Shown: positions 24,558-33,967, counted from the stretch's first letter. The stretch is DNA of 34,014 bases from an archaeon (GCA_024399155.1 JAKSHX010000009.1:1-34014); one strand, 5' to 3'. Notes: a model not told the origin generated them from the sequence alone. Numbers and translations: made by a program.

Positions 24558-25337
24558 ATGAGAAGAGTAGCCGTAAAAATTGCTTATTTGGGAGAGGACT
24601 ACAGTGGCTCTCAATACCAACCAGATTTCAAAACTGTGGTTGGTGATGTAATAGCTGATCTAAAGAGGATTAGTGAAGGGAAGGCCGCTAAGTGGTTTAA
24701 TATTAAAATCGCAGGGAGAACCGACAAGGGTGTAAACGCCCTAAATAATGTTGTGGTGTTTAATACCACCTTTGACAATGATGATACCCTTCTGAAGGCA
24801 TTGAATTCTGTGTCTAGGAGGATATTTTACAGAATGATAGCAACAGTCGACGAAAAATTTAATCCTCGTCATGCTAGCGAACGTGTTTATAAATATACCT
24901 TACCATCAGAAGGCGTTGATTTTACTAAAATAAAAGAATGCACCAAATTATTCATTGATGAACACGACTTCATTAGGTTTTGCAAAAATGACGGTAAATC
25001 TACAATCGTTAAATTGTCATCGATAGAAACCGTTTTTGAAGATGATAAAATAATCATAATGTTCAGATCGCAATATTTTTTGCGTAATATGATTAGAAAA
25101 ATTGTTGCTGCTATTTTAGCAGTGGGAAAGGGTGAGCGTACCATCAATGACATAAAAGAAGCACTTAATGGAAAGCCGATAAATTTTGGTTTGGCCAGAG
25201 CTGATGCGCTAACCCTTGTGGATGTAATCTATGATTATATAAGATTCAAGATTCCGTCTAAAAATTATTATAATAATAGAATCAACCAAGAAAGGTTTTC
25301 TAATTGTCTTAAAACGGATTTCTTTGATTCATTGTGA
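24558..25337 (+). CDS. truA: tRNA pseudouridine synthase A
   Basis: The 259-residue TruA/PUS3-family enzyme makes pseudouridine at positions 38-40 of the anticodon arm. The catalytic Asp is D56 in AGRTDKGVNA, and the RFCKNDGKST and QYFLRNMIRKIVAAIL segments follow in the expected order. Length is slightly short but complete, with an Asn/Tyr-rich tail. The ATG follows the purD TGA after one base, so it is translationally coupled. A weak CATCC/GGATG inverted repeat just downstream could contribute to termination. Confidence 0.97.
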   Translation: MRRVAVKIAYLGEDYSGSQYQPDFKTVVGDVIADLKRISEGKAAKWFNIKIAGRTDKGVNALNNVVVFNTTFDNDDTLLKALNSVSRRIFYRMIATVDEKFNPRHASERVYKYTLPSEGVDFTKIKECTKLFIDEHDFIRFCKNDGKSTIVKLSSIETVFEDDKIIIMFRSQYFLRNMIRKIVAAILAVGKGERTINDIKEALNGKPINFGLARADALTLVDVIYDYIRFKIPSKNYYNNRINQERFSNCLKTDFFDSL

Positions 25338-25505
25338 TTTTCATCCATTTGACGTAACGGATGATATGTATAACAATAACTGAGTGTGGTTTTTTACTGC
25401 GGTTGCTTGATGGTTTAACACATTATATATACATCGTGATGTAAGATGTGTCATAAGGACGCGATTACAAGCTTTGGGTACGTTGGATGTTGAGAAAACG
25501 TGTTT

Positions 25506-26225
25506 TCAACGTCTTCCTTTGGGTTTACCGGTGTTACGTACGGGTTTTTGATATATTCGCAACAAAACCATAAGCATTATTACTAAAACCACGACTACGA
25601 TGATTTCAATTATGAAATAATTGTTATCAGATGGATAGAATTTTTTTTCGCATCCAAGACCTGAAATACTACAAATTTTACTCTCAGTTTCGAGACTGTA
25701 TACCGTGTTGTTGACATCTCTGGTAAAGAAATCGTAAGTAATATTTTTAGTACTGTTGGCATTGATGCTGACGTTTTGGACGCTGTCTTCTACTTTTTTT
25801 CCATTAATTTTAATAAAAACTGGAAGGTCAACGTTTGTGTTATTATTATTTTTCAATGTAAATTTTAATTTTATTGGCTTGACAATTTTTATTGGTATCT
25901 CTTTAATACCTACATGCTCTGACTTGTCGCTATTTAAAAAGAATTCTAATTTTAACACGTAATCACCCTCTTCGGGTGCTTTGATATCAATTGACCCATT
26001 ATGTGATGACCCCGACAATTTTCCGTTATATGGAGATATTGTTCCAGAGGATGAACCAGAAGAATTCAGAAAAGATGCAAGAAAATAGTAATCGTCATTG
26101 CCTCTAAGCGTACATTTTAAAGTCTTATTAACTCCGCACCAATCCTGTTCTGGTGTAACGTTGATGTTTGGATCTGTTATATTTGATTCGTCAGCAGCAA
26201 CATTTCCTAGCATACATATGACCAA
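25506..26225 (-). CDS. Secreted, C-terminally anchored surface protein without a normal start
   Basis: I do not recognise a named family. The product has an extracellular, Asn/Thr/Ser-rich body with about four cysteines and many N-x-S/T sequons. A CARDB/Ig-like segment (about 115-185, PIKLKFTLKNNNNTNVD) follows, then one C-terminal membrane helix (about 204-224) with a basic tail. The start is a problem: the only canonical in-frame start is TTG at 26225. The frame upstream is open to 26276 and encodes a good hydrophobic signal sequence (IIPIGIISLLVICMLGN) with no ATG or GTG. This stretch overlaps the end of the STT3-like gene in the -1 frame. See findings for the alternatives. It is probably co-expressed with that giant gene. 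Confidence 0.7.
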   Translation of the reverse strand: MVICMLGNVAADESNITDPNINVTPEQDWCGVNKTLKCTLRGNDDYYFLASFLNSSGSSSGTISPYNGKLSGSSHNGSIDIKAPEEGDYVLKLEFFLNSDKSEHVGIKEIPIKIVKPIKLKFTLKNNNNTNVDLPVFIKINGKKVEDSVQNVSINANSTKNITYDFFTRDVNNTVYSLETESKICSISGLGCEKKFYPSDNNYFIIEIIVVVVLVIMLMVLLRIYQKPVRNTGKPKGRR

Positions 26226-26248
26226 AAGAGAAATTATCCCTATTGGTA

Positions 26249-29200
26249 TTATTTTCTGCGTGTAAACACTCCCCTTCTAAAAGCTTCCCATATCGTAATG
26301 AAAAGCAATATGATGATCATAACGATAAGAACCCAAATTGCAACAGGCATGCTTCTCATATTGTTGACCACATATCTTCCATCCGCACTGCTATCAGTAA
26401 TATCAATAATAAAATTTGACGCAATCTTGGATTCAAACGATTCAGGCGTATCTATTGCACCATCGATCGCGTTTATAGTAAACTTGATTGATTTTGGAAA
26501 TTCATGTGGTCCATATTTGGACGTCAATTTAAGAGAAACTGTAGCCGTATTATACCCTGGCACGTTTATGTTATTTAATTCATTAGTTTCTTTCTCGTTA
26601 TAAATATAAGTTTTGTGCCAATATTCTTCTATCCGTTCATGGTCAATTTTGAATTTTTTAACGTAATTGTCTTTATTGACGATTTCAAGGGCATACGTAG
26701 CATACGAGTCTCCAATCGAATTAATTCCAGCATGGATTTCTATAGATTTACAATCAGTTTTGTCAATTTTGTACCATTTATTGTTGGGATCGTCAAGTAC
26801 TTCAGTTCCGCAAACTTTGTCATTAAGGTCTTTCAGAGTTATCGATAGATTATTTGAACCTAATCCAACTTTGAGACTTATAGTGCCTTTACCGTAGATA
26901 GTAGTGCTATCATTTACCGACGAAATCTGATGGGTCATCTGCTTATCACTATAAAATGACACGTGGTACCAATCTGATCCTCCAGAAATAGTGTATGTCT
27001 TGTTTTTTGTATTGCCTTTAGATAACTGTAATGAAAAAATAATTTCAGCTACATCTCCATTAATTGACATTTTATCAATTTTTGAGTCAATTTCTATTTC
27101 ATCAGTTTTACCGGTTGCTTTATTTTCTCTGGTTACCGCCAAATTATAAACTTTTTCACCACTCCAATTGAGACAATTTATGCTGTCTGACGCAGTGTAT
27201 AACTGTTTGTCTTTATTTTTGATCGATGCTGAAAGTTCAAGGGATTCACATGTTGGTACAAAAATCTTGTATCTTCCGGATTCGTCCACATCGAAATCGA
27301 GTTTCTCATCACCGATAGTTGCAGTGATCTTACCGCTGCCAGCAAGTCCTACAAATCCTGTGAGAGTAAACATTGGCTTACTTGTATTATCAATGTTTAT
27401 AGTTTCAGCCTTGGAAATATTTTTATACAGCACCTTTTTGGAATCATTATTTATTGCAGTAACACGAAATTTTTTGTCATGTTCTAGATAATATGTGCCA
27501 TTTGATGCGTCAATTTTCCTTCCGCTATCCATTGGGTCAATATTAACTTTGTAGTTGTTGGCATTCACAATCTTTAGAGGATAATACTCGACAACATCGA
27601 AGGTGTTGTTGTTAATTATGATTTTTTTAGTAGTTGGATCTTTAGTGGTTGGCGTTATATGCATGCGCCCTTCGTAATAGTAATGATGATTGGCGTCCGT
27701 ATGATCGATCTTTATATGCTGTGCGTTTGATGTAATTTTGATATTTGCATTAGATTTGTTTTCTATCTTCATGCCACCTATTTCAATCGGGTAATTTGCA
27801 TTGTTTTGAACGTTTATGTCACATAGATGTACTTTAAGGTCGGCTTTATCAGTTACTTCTATTTCATCTTTATCAGTTACTTTTACCCCATTAGCATCGA
27901 CGACATGGTAGTTATCACTCTCATATATCTTGATTTTGCATTTCTCTTTATCAGGTATGTAGAACTTGTAGGATCCAGTCATATCAGTGACAAAATTCAA
28001 ATTATGATCTTTGATATTAACATTAAATGGTACATAACACATTTTGAGATCGACTGGCTGACATGATACTTTTACTTCGATAAGTTTGCCTTGTTCTAGT
28101 TTAATGTCGTGCTTTTCTGAATTACTAACAATATATGAGTCAATAACTGCATCGGACCCCTTATCAGCGTAGGCGTATACTGTGTATTCTCCTTCTCCCA
28201 GAGAGACGTCATATTTTCCATCTGGTGAATGCACCGGTATTTGTATACCATCTCTGATGAATAAAATCGTTCCAGCCGTTGTTGTCCCTGATGACGTTTT
28301 AAGTTCCCCAGAAATCTTTATCGCATTGTGTCCTGCAGCTTTTCCGTCATCTGACTTTGCTATGTCTACTTTTTCTTTATTAAGACTGTATGCCGAATAA
28401 ATAACTTTATCACTAATTCCCCTAGGAAGTTTAATTGATAACGATCCATCGATATCGGCGGTTCCAGATGTTTGATACCCTGAACTGTAAATCTTTATCT
28501 CGCTATTGGGTGAGAAACCATTGAAGTTAACTGTTTTGGATGACATTGCCGTAATCGTCTTTGATATACCAGTATTTTTAACATTATCGACATCATTGAC
28601 AATAAGTTCTTGTGTTATGGATATGTAATCTTCGTCAAACTCTATTTTGTATGTTCCATTGGGTACATTGTAAACAGCCATGCCGTCATCGTCAATTTCA
28701 CTGGTATACGAGACGTTAGCCGTATCAATGAGCTTTGCTTTTTTACCGGATAATGATTTTAATCCAAACTCATCTTTAAATGTCAATGTAACCTTACATG
28801 TTTTTGTTTTGGATTCTACATCTTCATTAATTTTAAATTCTACACCCTTATTGTCTCCGGGAATAATCATGTGGGTTTTTGCTACATATGTGGTCTTTTC
28901 ATCTAGTGACGTGATTTTCACATCATAAACGTCGGGAACAATGTTTTTTATTGATATCTCGTTCGATGACCCTTCATATTTGCCCTCTGTACCGGTAGTC
29001 TTTCCTTTCATAACAACCTTCACTTCGAGTCCAACATCTTTGCCATCCTTATCAACACAGTTTCCATTAACAGATGTTTGTGGAATATTGGCATCATATT
29101 TATCGCCAATCTTTACAGTTTTGATTGGCATTCCATCAGAAAGGTTGTTGCTTCCAGTATAAAAGTTAATGGTAGATTTCTGATTGGTAACGTTAAGATT

Positions 29201-31894
29201 GAATTTACCGTTGTTATCTGTATATGTTGTAGATCTGACCATTCCATCTGGATCGATGGCACTAACACGCACTCCTTTGACACCGGAATCACGACAATTA
29301 ACAGTACAACTAACAGTTCCAGAAACAGTTATTCCATCGGAATTGGGGATGTACTTCAAAAACACTGGAAGTCCACTAAGATAGTTGATGAGTCCTCCTT
29401 CCTTTTCCTGTTTTGATATTGCATCGGCGTAAAGCATTTTAGTCCATCCGTCAGATGATGCTGTTGCACTCTTGTCTGGATTATACATGACGAACCAGTG
29501 ATCAAGCTCTGCTACATAGTTAGAGAGCCCATATCCAGGTTGTGCCTTGTATTTACCATCACTGAGTGTTAGCTTAGTAAGATAATCCAATGTATCGTCA
29601 ATCTCGGCTTCTTTTGGGGACATTCCTATATACGATCTCCACAGGAAAGTGTTGTACATTTTATCTGTGTAAGAATAATAGACTATGCCTGTGTTTGTAA
29701 CGGTGCGACCATCAGTAAACTCTCTAGTTGTTTTATTGTCCGCAACGGTATAACCATTACTAATGACCATATCGTTAAACGCGGAACTGCGCCAATAGTA
29801 CATAGGGAATATTGACCCATCAATCATAAAATGCGAGATTTTACATCTGTCTCTTAAAGCATCATACATTTTTGAGATCGTAAACCCATCATATTTCTTG
29901 GTAAGAAACCACTTTCCGTAAAGATATGATATGTTTTCATCGGAAACGGATTTACTGACAGTACTAAAATCATCTTTACCGATAACATCAGATCTGAATT
30001 CACAAGGATTGTTGACAATTCTCATGAGCTTGCAGTAGTCTTCTTCTTCGAGTCCTGCTTTATTAAGTTTATCTTTTATGTCGTCGTCAAATCCCGTCTG
30101 TTTTAAGGTGTAGATAAGCATCGCAGCCGTAGACGACCCATTTATGCCGTTAGAAAGAAAGATATTTGATACGGCTACCGCACCATTTCCCTTGGAATCA
30201 GTAATAACATCGAACCCACCAAAAGTGGATGCATCGTTAGAATTGCTAGACCAGCAGACCATTGCTCCGTTTTTGTCTGAATGTTGATATGTAAGAAGAG
30301 CATTGTTGACATCAGTAATATCGTATCCAACAAGACCAGGGTCTGGTCCATAAAGATCATTGTTCTGATTAACAGAAATACTTGCGTCTACAGCATACAC
30401 CACGTTAGGAGCGATCAACAGAAAAATAGTAGACAGTATTGATACAAATGGCGCAGGCTTGATGAGTTTCTTCCAAAATGTTTTGAAATTAGCTGTCTTG
30501 AAAGATGCAAAATATGATTTAAAATCGATGGAATTGAATAACCATGTCATGACATATGAAAATCCAATTGCGAATACAAACGAGAACATTGTAGCATAAC
30601 TCTGCGACTTCCACCCATAATAAGTTCCAAAAAATATTATCATGAACACTGTAATATATTTGTGAGACCCAATGTTTTTACGAATGTTTATGAGCATTGA
30701 GATAACCATCGCTAAACTAAACCACAATGCGACGGGTCCAAAAAATGTTGACATTCGCGAGATTGACATTTTACTTGCGACTAATTTTGAGACTTCTGGT
30801 GCATAACCACTGTTACCGTAAACAACTGAATTAAAAAGATTTGGCGTTATAACAGCTAGCCCGATGAAAAACGCAAGTGTAATAATGGTAAACACAGGAA
30901 TCGTGATTGCACAAGGCATGGTTTGAAGCATTGAAAAAGCAACACATATCGCAATTGCAAACATAGTTGCTATGAAAATTCCTGATAAAACATTGTTCCA
31001 GAGGCTTGCTGGTATGTAGTATGCTGTTGCAACAATCATTCCAATAAGAATTATTATTGAAAAATACAGAATTGGTAATCTGGAATCAATATTCCTGAGA
31101 CGATCGACAATAACTACGGCGACCATAACAAAAATAAGTGTAACGACTACGGGACGAAAATTACTTGTCGAAATTGTAATGAGTGCCAGAATAGCCCCCG
31201 ATATTAGTCCATACTTCATTGATCGATGATTATTTTTCACTACGTTGTCTAATTTGTCTTCTTTTGGAAGGATATTAAACGATTTTATTCCTTTAATGAA
31301 TAAAGTAAAAAATATGGTTATGAGAAGAAGATGCCATCCGACCTCGGCACCATTAGAAAACACAGTCTGAGAGATTACAACGGGACAAAATGCCATAAAG
31401 ATGGCGGTGAAGTACCCTGCTTTTCTTGTTCCAACAACTTCCATACCAAGAATGTACGCTATTACTACGGTAATTGTTCCACATAAAACGGCGAACGTCC
31501 CGAGCGCAAGCGATGCCGCCACAATTGGAGGCACTCCGGCGTTCATAACACCTGCTGCAATACCCGCAATGATGAAATCGATAACTATGGGATTTCCGTT
31601 AATAGAACCACATGGATAACATAATGAACTGACTGGCCCGAATACATTGTTGCCTTTTAATATTTGTACTACCGTATGTAGGTGTTCTGATGCTTCTAAT
31701 CCTCCGGACAACGCAAACATATTATCCGTTGATGTACCAAAAGAAAAAGCAGCCCTTATGACAAAGGCTATAATAGCTATCATCCCTACAATGATGACTG
31801 AGGTTTTCTTTCCAGTGGACCACAAACTTTTTTCTTTTAAATGTGGAGCGGCCTCTGTACAAGACCCTTCCGATTTCTTGCTGGTTTTTGGCAT
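26249..31894 (-). CDS. Giant STT3/AglB-like membrane protein fused to beta-rich repeats
   Basis: The 1881-residue protein begins like an archaeal oligosaccharyltransferase (AglB/STT3, GT-C fold). It has about 13 membrane helices between 31 and 503, an EL1-like loop with YPCGSINGNPIVIDF (93-107), and a following globular region (about 503-850) with RCKISHFMIDGSIFPMYYW. Expected catalytic motifs look altered: GLEASEHL (65-72) where a D-x-YYH motif is usual, SNGAEVGWH (180-188) for D-x-D/H, and MVCWSS (545-550) for WWD; a Glu in the SVSE-like loop (E367) remains. Residues 850-1848 are a long series of carboxypeptidase-regulatory/Ig-like beta modules. A C-terminal membrane anchor (about 1852-1870) and a basic tail end the protein. 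GTGGAG precedes the ATG. Confidence 0.85.
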   Translation of the reverse strand: MPKTSKKSEGSCTEAAPHLKEKSLWSTGKKTSVIIVGMIAIIAFVIRAAFSFGTSTDNMFALSGGLEASEHLHTVVQILKGNNVFGPVSSLCYPCGSINGNPIVIDFIIAGIAAGVMNAGVPPIVAASLALGTFAVLCGTITVVIAYILGMEVVGTRKAGYFTAIFMAFCPVVISQTVFSNGAEVGWHLLLITIFFTLFIKGIKSFNILPKEDKLDNVVKNNHRSMKYGLISGAILALITISTSNFRPVVVTLIFVMVAVVIVDRLRNIDSRLPILYFSIIILIGMIVATAYYIPASLWNNVLSGIFIATMFAIAICVAFSMLQTMPCAITIPVFTIITLAFFIGLAVITPNLFNSVVYGNSGYAPEVSKLVASKMSISRMSTFFGPVALWFSLAMVISMLINIRKNIGSHKYITVFMIIFFGTYYGWKSQSYATMFSFVFAIGFSYVMTWLFNSIDFKSYFASFKTANFKTFWKKLIKPAPFVSILSTIFLLIAPNVVYAVDASISVNQNNDLYGPDPGLVGYDITDVNNALLTYQHSDKNGAMVCWSSNSNDASTFGGFDVITDSKGNGAVAVSNIFLSNGINGSSTAAMLIYTLKQTGFDDDIKDKLNKAGLEEEDYCKLMRIVNNPCEFRSDVIGKDDFSTVSKSVSDENISYLYGKWFLTKKYDGFTISKMYDALRDRCKISHFMIDGSIFPMYYWRSSAFNDMVISNGYTVADNKTTREFTDGRTVTNTGIVYYSYTDKMYNTFLWRSYIGMSPKEAEIDDTLDYLTKLTLSDGKYKAQPGYGLSNYVAELDHWFVMYNPDKSATASSDGWTKMLYADAISKQEKEGGLINYLSGLPVFLKYIPNSDGITVSGTVSCTVNCRDSGVKGVRVSAIDPDGMVRSTTYTDNNGKFNLNVTNQKSTINFYTGSNNLSDGMPIKTVKIGDKYDANIPQTSVNGNCVDKDGKDVGLEVKVVMKGKTTGTEGKYEGSSNEISIKNIVPDVYDVKITSLDEKTTYVAKTHMIIPGDNKGVEFKINEDVESKTKTCKVTLTFKDEFGLKSLSGKKAKLIDTANVSYTSEIDDDGMAVYNVPNGTYKIEFDEDYISITQELIVNDVDNVKNTGISKTITAMSSKTVNFNGFSPNSEIKIYSSGYQTSGTADIDGSLSIKLPRGISDKVIYSAYSLNKEKVDIAKSDDGKAAGHNAIKISGELKTSSGTTTAGTILFIRDGIQIPVHSPDGKYDVSLGEGEYTVYAYADKGSDAVIDSYIVSNSEKHDIKLEQGKLIEVKVSCQPVDLKMCYVPFNVNIKDHNLNFVTDMTGSYKFYIPDKEKCKIKIYESDNYHVVDANGVKVTDKDEIEVTDKADLKVHLCDINVQNNANYPIEIGGMKIENKSNANIKITSNAQHIKIDHTDANHHYYYEGRMHITPTTKDPTTKKIIINNNTFDVVEYYPLKIVNANNYKVNIDPMDSGRKIDASNGTYYLEHDKKFRVTAINNDSKKVLYKNISKAETINIDNTSKPMFTLTGFVGLAGSGKITATIGDEKLDFDVDESGRYKIFVPTCESLELSASIKNKDKQLYTASDSINCLNWSGEKVYNLAVTRENKATGKTDEIEIDSKIDKMSINGDVAEIIFSLQLSKGNTKNKTYTISGGSDWYHVSFYSDKQMTHQISSVNDSTTIYGKGTISLKVGLGSNNLSITLKDLNDKVCGTEVLDDPNNKWYKIDKTDCKSIEIHAGINSIGDSYATYALEIVNKDNYVKKFKIDHERIEEYWHKTYIYNEKETNELNNINVPGYNTATVSLKLTSKYGPHEFPKSIKFTINAIDGAIDTPESFESKIASNFIIDITDSSADGRYVVNNMRSMPVAIWVLIVMIIILLFITIWEAFRRGVFTRRK

Positions 31895-31902
31895 TATAGG
31901 TT

Positions 31903-31908
31903 CTCCAC
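31903..31908 (-). promoter_or_regulatory. Ribosome-binding site of the STT3-like gene
   Basis: GTGGAG on the minus strand, 8 nt before the ATG at 31894, one of the clearest Shine-Dalgarno elements in the window. Confidence 0.6.
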
Positions 31909-31941
31909 TCTACAAACTAGTTACCGGTTATGAACATTGTA

Positions 31942-31949
31942 TTTATATA
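31942..31949 (-). promoter_or_regulatory. TATA box of the STT3-like gene
   Basis: TATATAAA on the minus strand, predicting transcription start near 31919 and a leader of about 25 nt that includes the ribosome-binding site. Confidence 0.55.
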
Positions 31950-32142
31950 GTTACAGTAAACACGTCACACCGCAAAAACAAAAATCTTAATAACTGAGGA
32001 TATTCCGCCGTCTCCTTATAATCTCTAGTGTTTTCCTGTGAATCTTCATCAAATATCGAAGCTATTTTGGTACTTATTTTAACAGGGTGTAGTCAAAGTT
32101 GCAACTGTTTATCTTAAAAATATTTAGTTGATGTACCTAGTA

Positions 32143-33201
32143 ATGAACATTAAGAAATTAGATTGTGGATCTGCACGATCTGGACCATTAGCCAATGGTT
32201 GCAAATACTGTATGAAGGGGAGCAAAATGGTTCTCTTTATCACTGGAAAATGCAAGACCAGTTGTTACTATTGTCCAATATCATTTGAAAAAAAAGGTAA
32301 AGATGTAATTTACGCCAACGAATTGAAGATATCTGATATGAGCGAAATATTGGAGGAAGCAGAATCGATGAATGCTGAAGGGACCGGTATTACCGGAGGA
32401 GACCCCTTATTCGATGTTTCGCGTACGACAGCGGCAATCAAACTTTTAAAAGACTTCTTTGGAAGGGGTCACCACATTCACCTATATACATCAACTATCG
32501 ATCCTGAAAAAGTAGGTGAACTCGTCAATGCGGGACTTGATGAAATAAGATTTCATCCTCCTCTGTATCAATGGGAAAAAATAAATTGCTCTACACTAAA
32601 AGAAATAGTAGAAATGAATGTTGATGTGGGAATCGAAGTGCCGGCACTCCCAGATCATGAAAAAGAACTGTCTACTTTGTTATCTTATGCGTCTGAAATT
32701 GACGTTAAATTTGTCAACCTCAACGAGCTTGAATTTTCTGAAAGTAACTGGAATATGATGAGTTCTTGTAATTATGATATAAAAAATGAGATCTCAGCAG
32801 CTGTCAACGGCTCTGAAGAGACTGCACTTCGTATGATGGAGAAACATTCAAGCATCTCGATTCATTACTGTTCATCATGCTTTAAAGATAGTGTTCAGCT
32901 CAGAAAAAGGCTTATCCGAAAAGCTAACAGAATAGCCAAAAAGTATGACGTAGTGACAGAAGATGGAACTATACTGAAAGGATATGCATGCCCAAGAAAT
33001 TTGGAAGATGCTACGTTGTTTCTAATAAATGAATGCAATGTACCGGGCGAATTGATATTCATAGATAAAAAAAATAATAGACTTGAAATCGCTCCGTGGA
33101 TTCTTGAGGACATAGCGAACGATCTTCCATTTGAATGCTACATATCCGAACAATATCCTACTGCAGACGAGCTTGAGGTAGAACGTATTCCTTTAAACTG
33201 A
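32143..33201 (+). CDS. COG2108-like radical SAM protein
   Basis: A radical SAM enzyme of 352 residues from the ATG at 32143. The SAM-cluster motif is C37-x3-C41-x2-C44 (GKCKTSCYYCPIS), followed by GTGITGGDPLFD (GGE-like motif) and a TIM-barrel-like run. Extra cysteines precede it (C8, C20, C23) and follow it (HYCSSC, YACPRN). They suggest a second iron-sulphur or zinc site, as in the archaeal COG2108 group, whose reaction is unknown. An ATG at 32131 and a TTG at 32128 are in frame. The TATA-like AAATATTT (32116-32123) sits about 24 nt before 32143, favouring that leaderless start. It is convergent with nusA. Confidence 0.85.
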   Translation: MNIKKLDCGSARSGPLANGCKYCMKGSKMVLFITGKCKTSCYYCPISFEKKGKDVIYANELKISDMSEILEEAESMNAEGTGITGGDPLFDVSRTTAAIKLLKDFFGRGHHIHLYTSTIDPEKVGELVNAGLDEIRFHPPLYQWEKINCSTLKEIVEMNVDVGIEVPALPDHEKELSTLLSYASEIDVKFVNLNELEFSESNWNMMSSCNYDIKNEISAAVNGSEETALRMMEKHSSISIHYCSSCFKDSVQLRKRLIRKANRIAKKYDVVTEDGTILKGYACPRNLEDATLFLINECNVPGELIFIDKKNNRLEIAPWILEDIANDLPFECYISEQYPTADELEVERIPLN

Positions 33202-33255
33202 TAAGAATTGAGAAGCTGCTTGTCACCTGCAGAAATTTCCAGTCTAAGAATTTAA

Positions 33256-33684
33256 TCAATCAACACTGATACTTTGAATTTCATGATGCCTGTTGACAAT
33301 GTTTCTGGCAATACGAAGATTTTTTCCAGCCTTACCAATTGCTCTCCCTTTCAATTTAGGATCAACCGTGACTGTGGCATGAGTAATATTCTCACGTTGT
33401 TCAATCTCAACTTTTTGAGGACCATAGATATGAAACACGTTCATAACAAATTGCACTGGGTCATCAGAATACTCGACAACCTGAATGTTTTTACCTGTTT
33501 TTTCTTTAAGTTTAATTACGTGCTCTCCTTTTTTTCCAACAGCAGTGTGCCCCTGTCCCTTTTCAACTACATAAACTAGTTTGTTTTCTGTATCCATACA
33601 GTCGATAACACTGGTCTTCGTTACTGCTTCGAATAATGAAATATATCTAAGAGTATCCTCGGTAAATACAATATCTGCGGGCAT
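33256..33684 (-). CDS. nusA: Archaeal NusA-like transcription factor
   Basis: The 142-residue archaeal NusA consists of two KH domains (GQGHTAVGKKGEHVIKLKEK near 63-82 and KLKGRAIGKAGKNLRIAR near 109-126) without the bacterial N-terminal RNA-polymerase-binding domain. It is expected to bind RNA during transcription termination or ribosomal operon expression. It starts 4 bases after rpl30e, and rpoA2 lies upstream, as is normal for euryarchaea. The usual next genes, rps12 and rps7, do not follow; a convergent radical SAM gene does. Confidence 0.97.
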   Translation of the reverse strand: MPADIVFTEDTLRYISLFEAVTKTSVIDCMDTENKLVYVVEKGQGHTAVGKKGEHVIKLKEKTGKNIQVVEYSDDPVQFVMNVFHIYGPQKVEIEQRENITHATVTVDPKLKGRAIGKAGKNLRIARNIVNRHHEIQSISVD

Positions 33685-33688
33685 ATTC

Positions 33689-33967
33689 TCACAGTGTCAA
33701 AATATTGGATGTACCTTTATCGATAACCACCAGCGCAGAAACTGAAAACGGCTTACCACAGAGGGCTCCTAACTCCATATTATTTCCCTCGTAAGTATGG
33801 ACTTTTACTCCAATATCTTTAGCTTTTAACATTTCGCTGGGGCAGTTCTCAGCTAAAATTACCATTTGCGCTTTTCCAGACTTTACTGCCTTTTCTGTTT
33901 GGTCCACTCCAAATTCTACGTGTCCCGTAGTAATTGCAGCTTTTAATGCTTTACTCATGTCTATCAT
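33689..33967 (-). CDS. rpl30e: 50S ribosomal protein L30e
   Basis: The 92-residue product matches archaeal L30e, an L7Ae-like RNA-binding fold, with KALKAAITTGHVEFGVDQTEKAVKSGKAQ (given here as region 5-33) and AENCPSE. The ATG at 33967 is preceded by GGTGA about 6 nt upstream and overlaps the rpoA2 stop as ATGA. An ATG three codons later is possible. It forms an operon with nusA. Confidence 0.96.
   Translation of the reverse strand: MIDMSKALKAAITTGHVEFGVDQTEKAVKSGKAQMVILAENCPSEMLKAKDIGVKVHTYEGNNMELGALCGKPFSVSALVVIDKGTSNILTL

Noticed and set aside
25486-25510. Inverted repeat GAAAAC-GT-GTTTTC at the end of the surface-protein gene as a terminator
   Set aside because: The loop would be too short and no T-tract follows; I left it out of the features.
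29345-30360. Many antisense frames over the giant gene
   Set aside because: They follow the codon structure of the real gene and have no independent signals.
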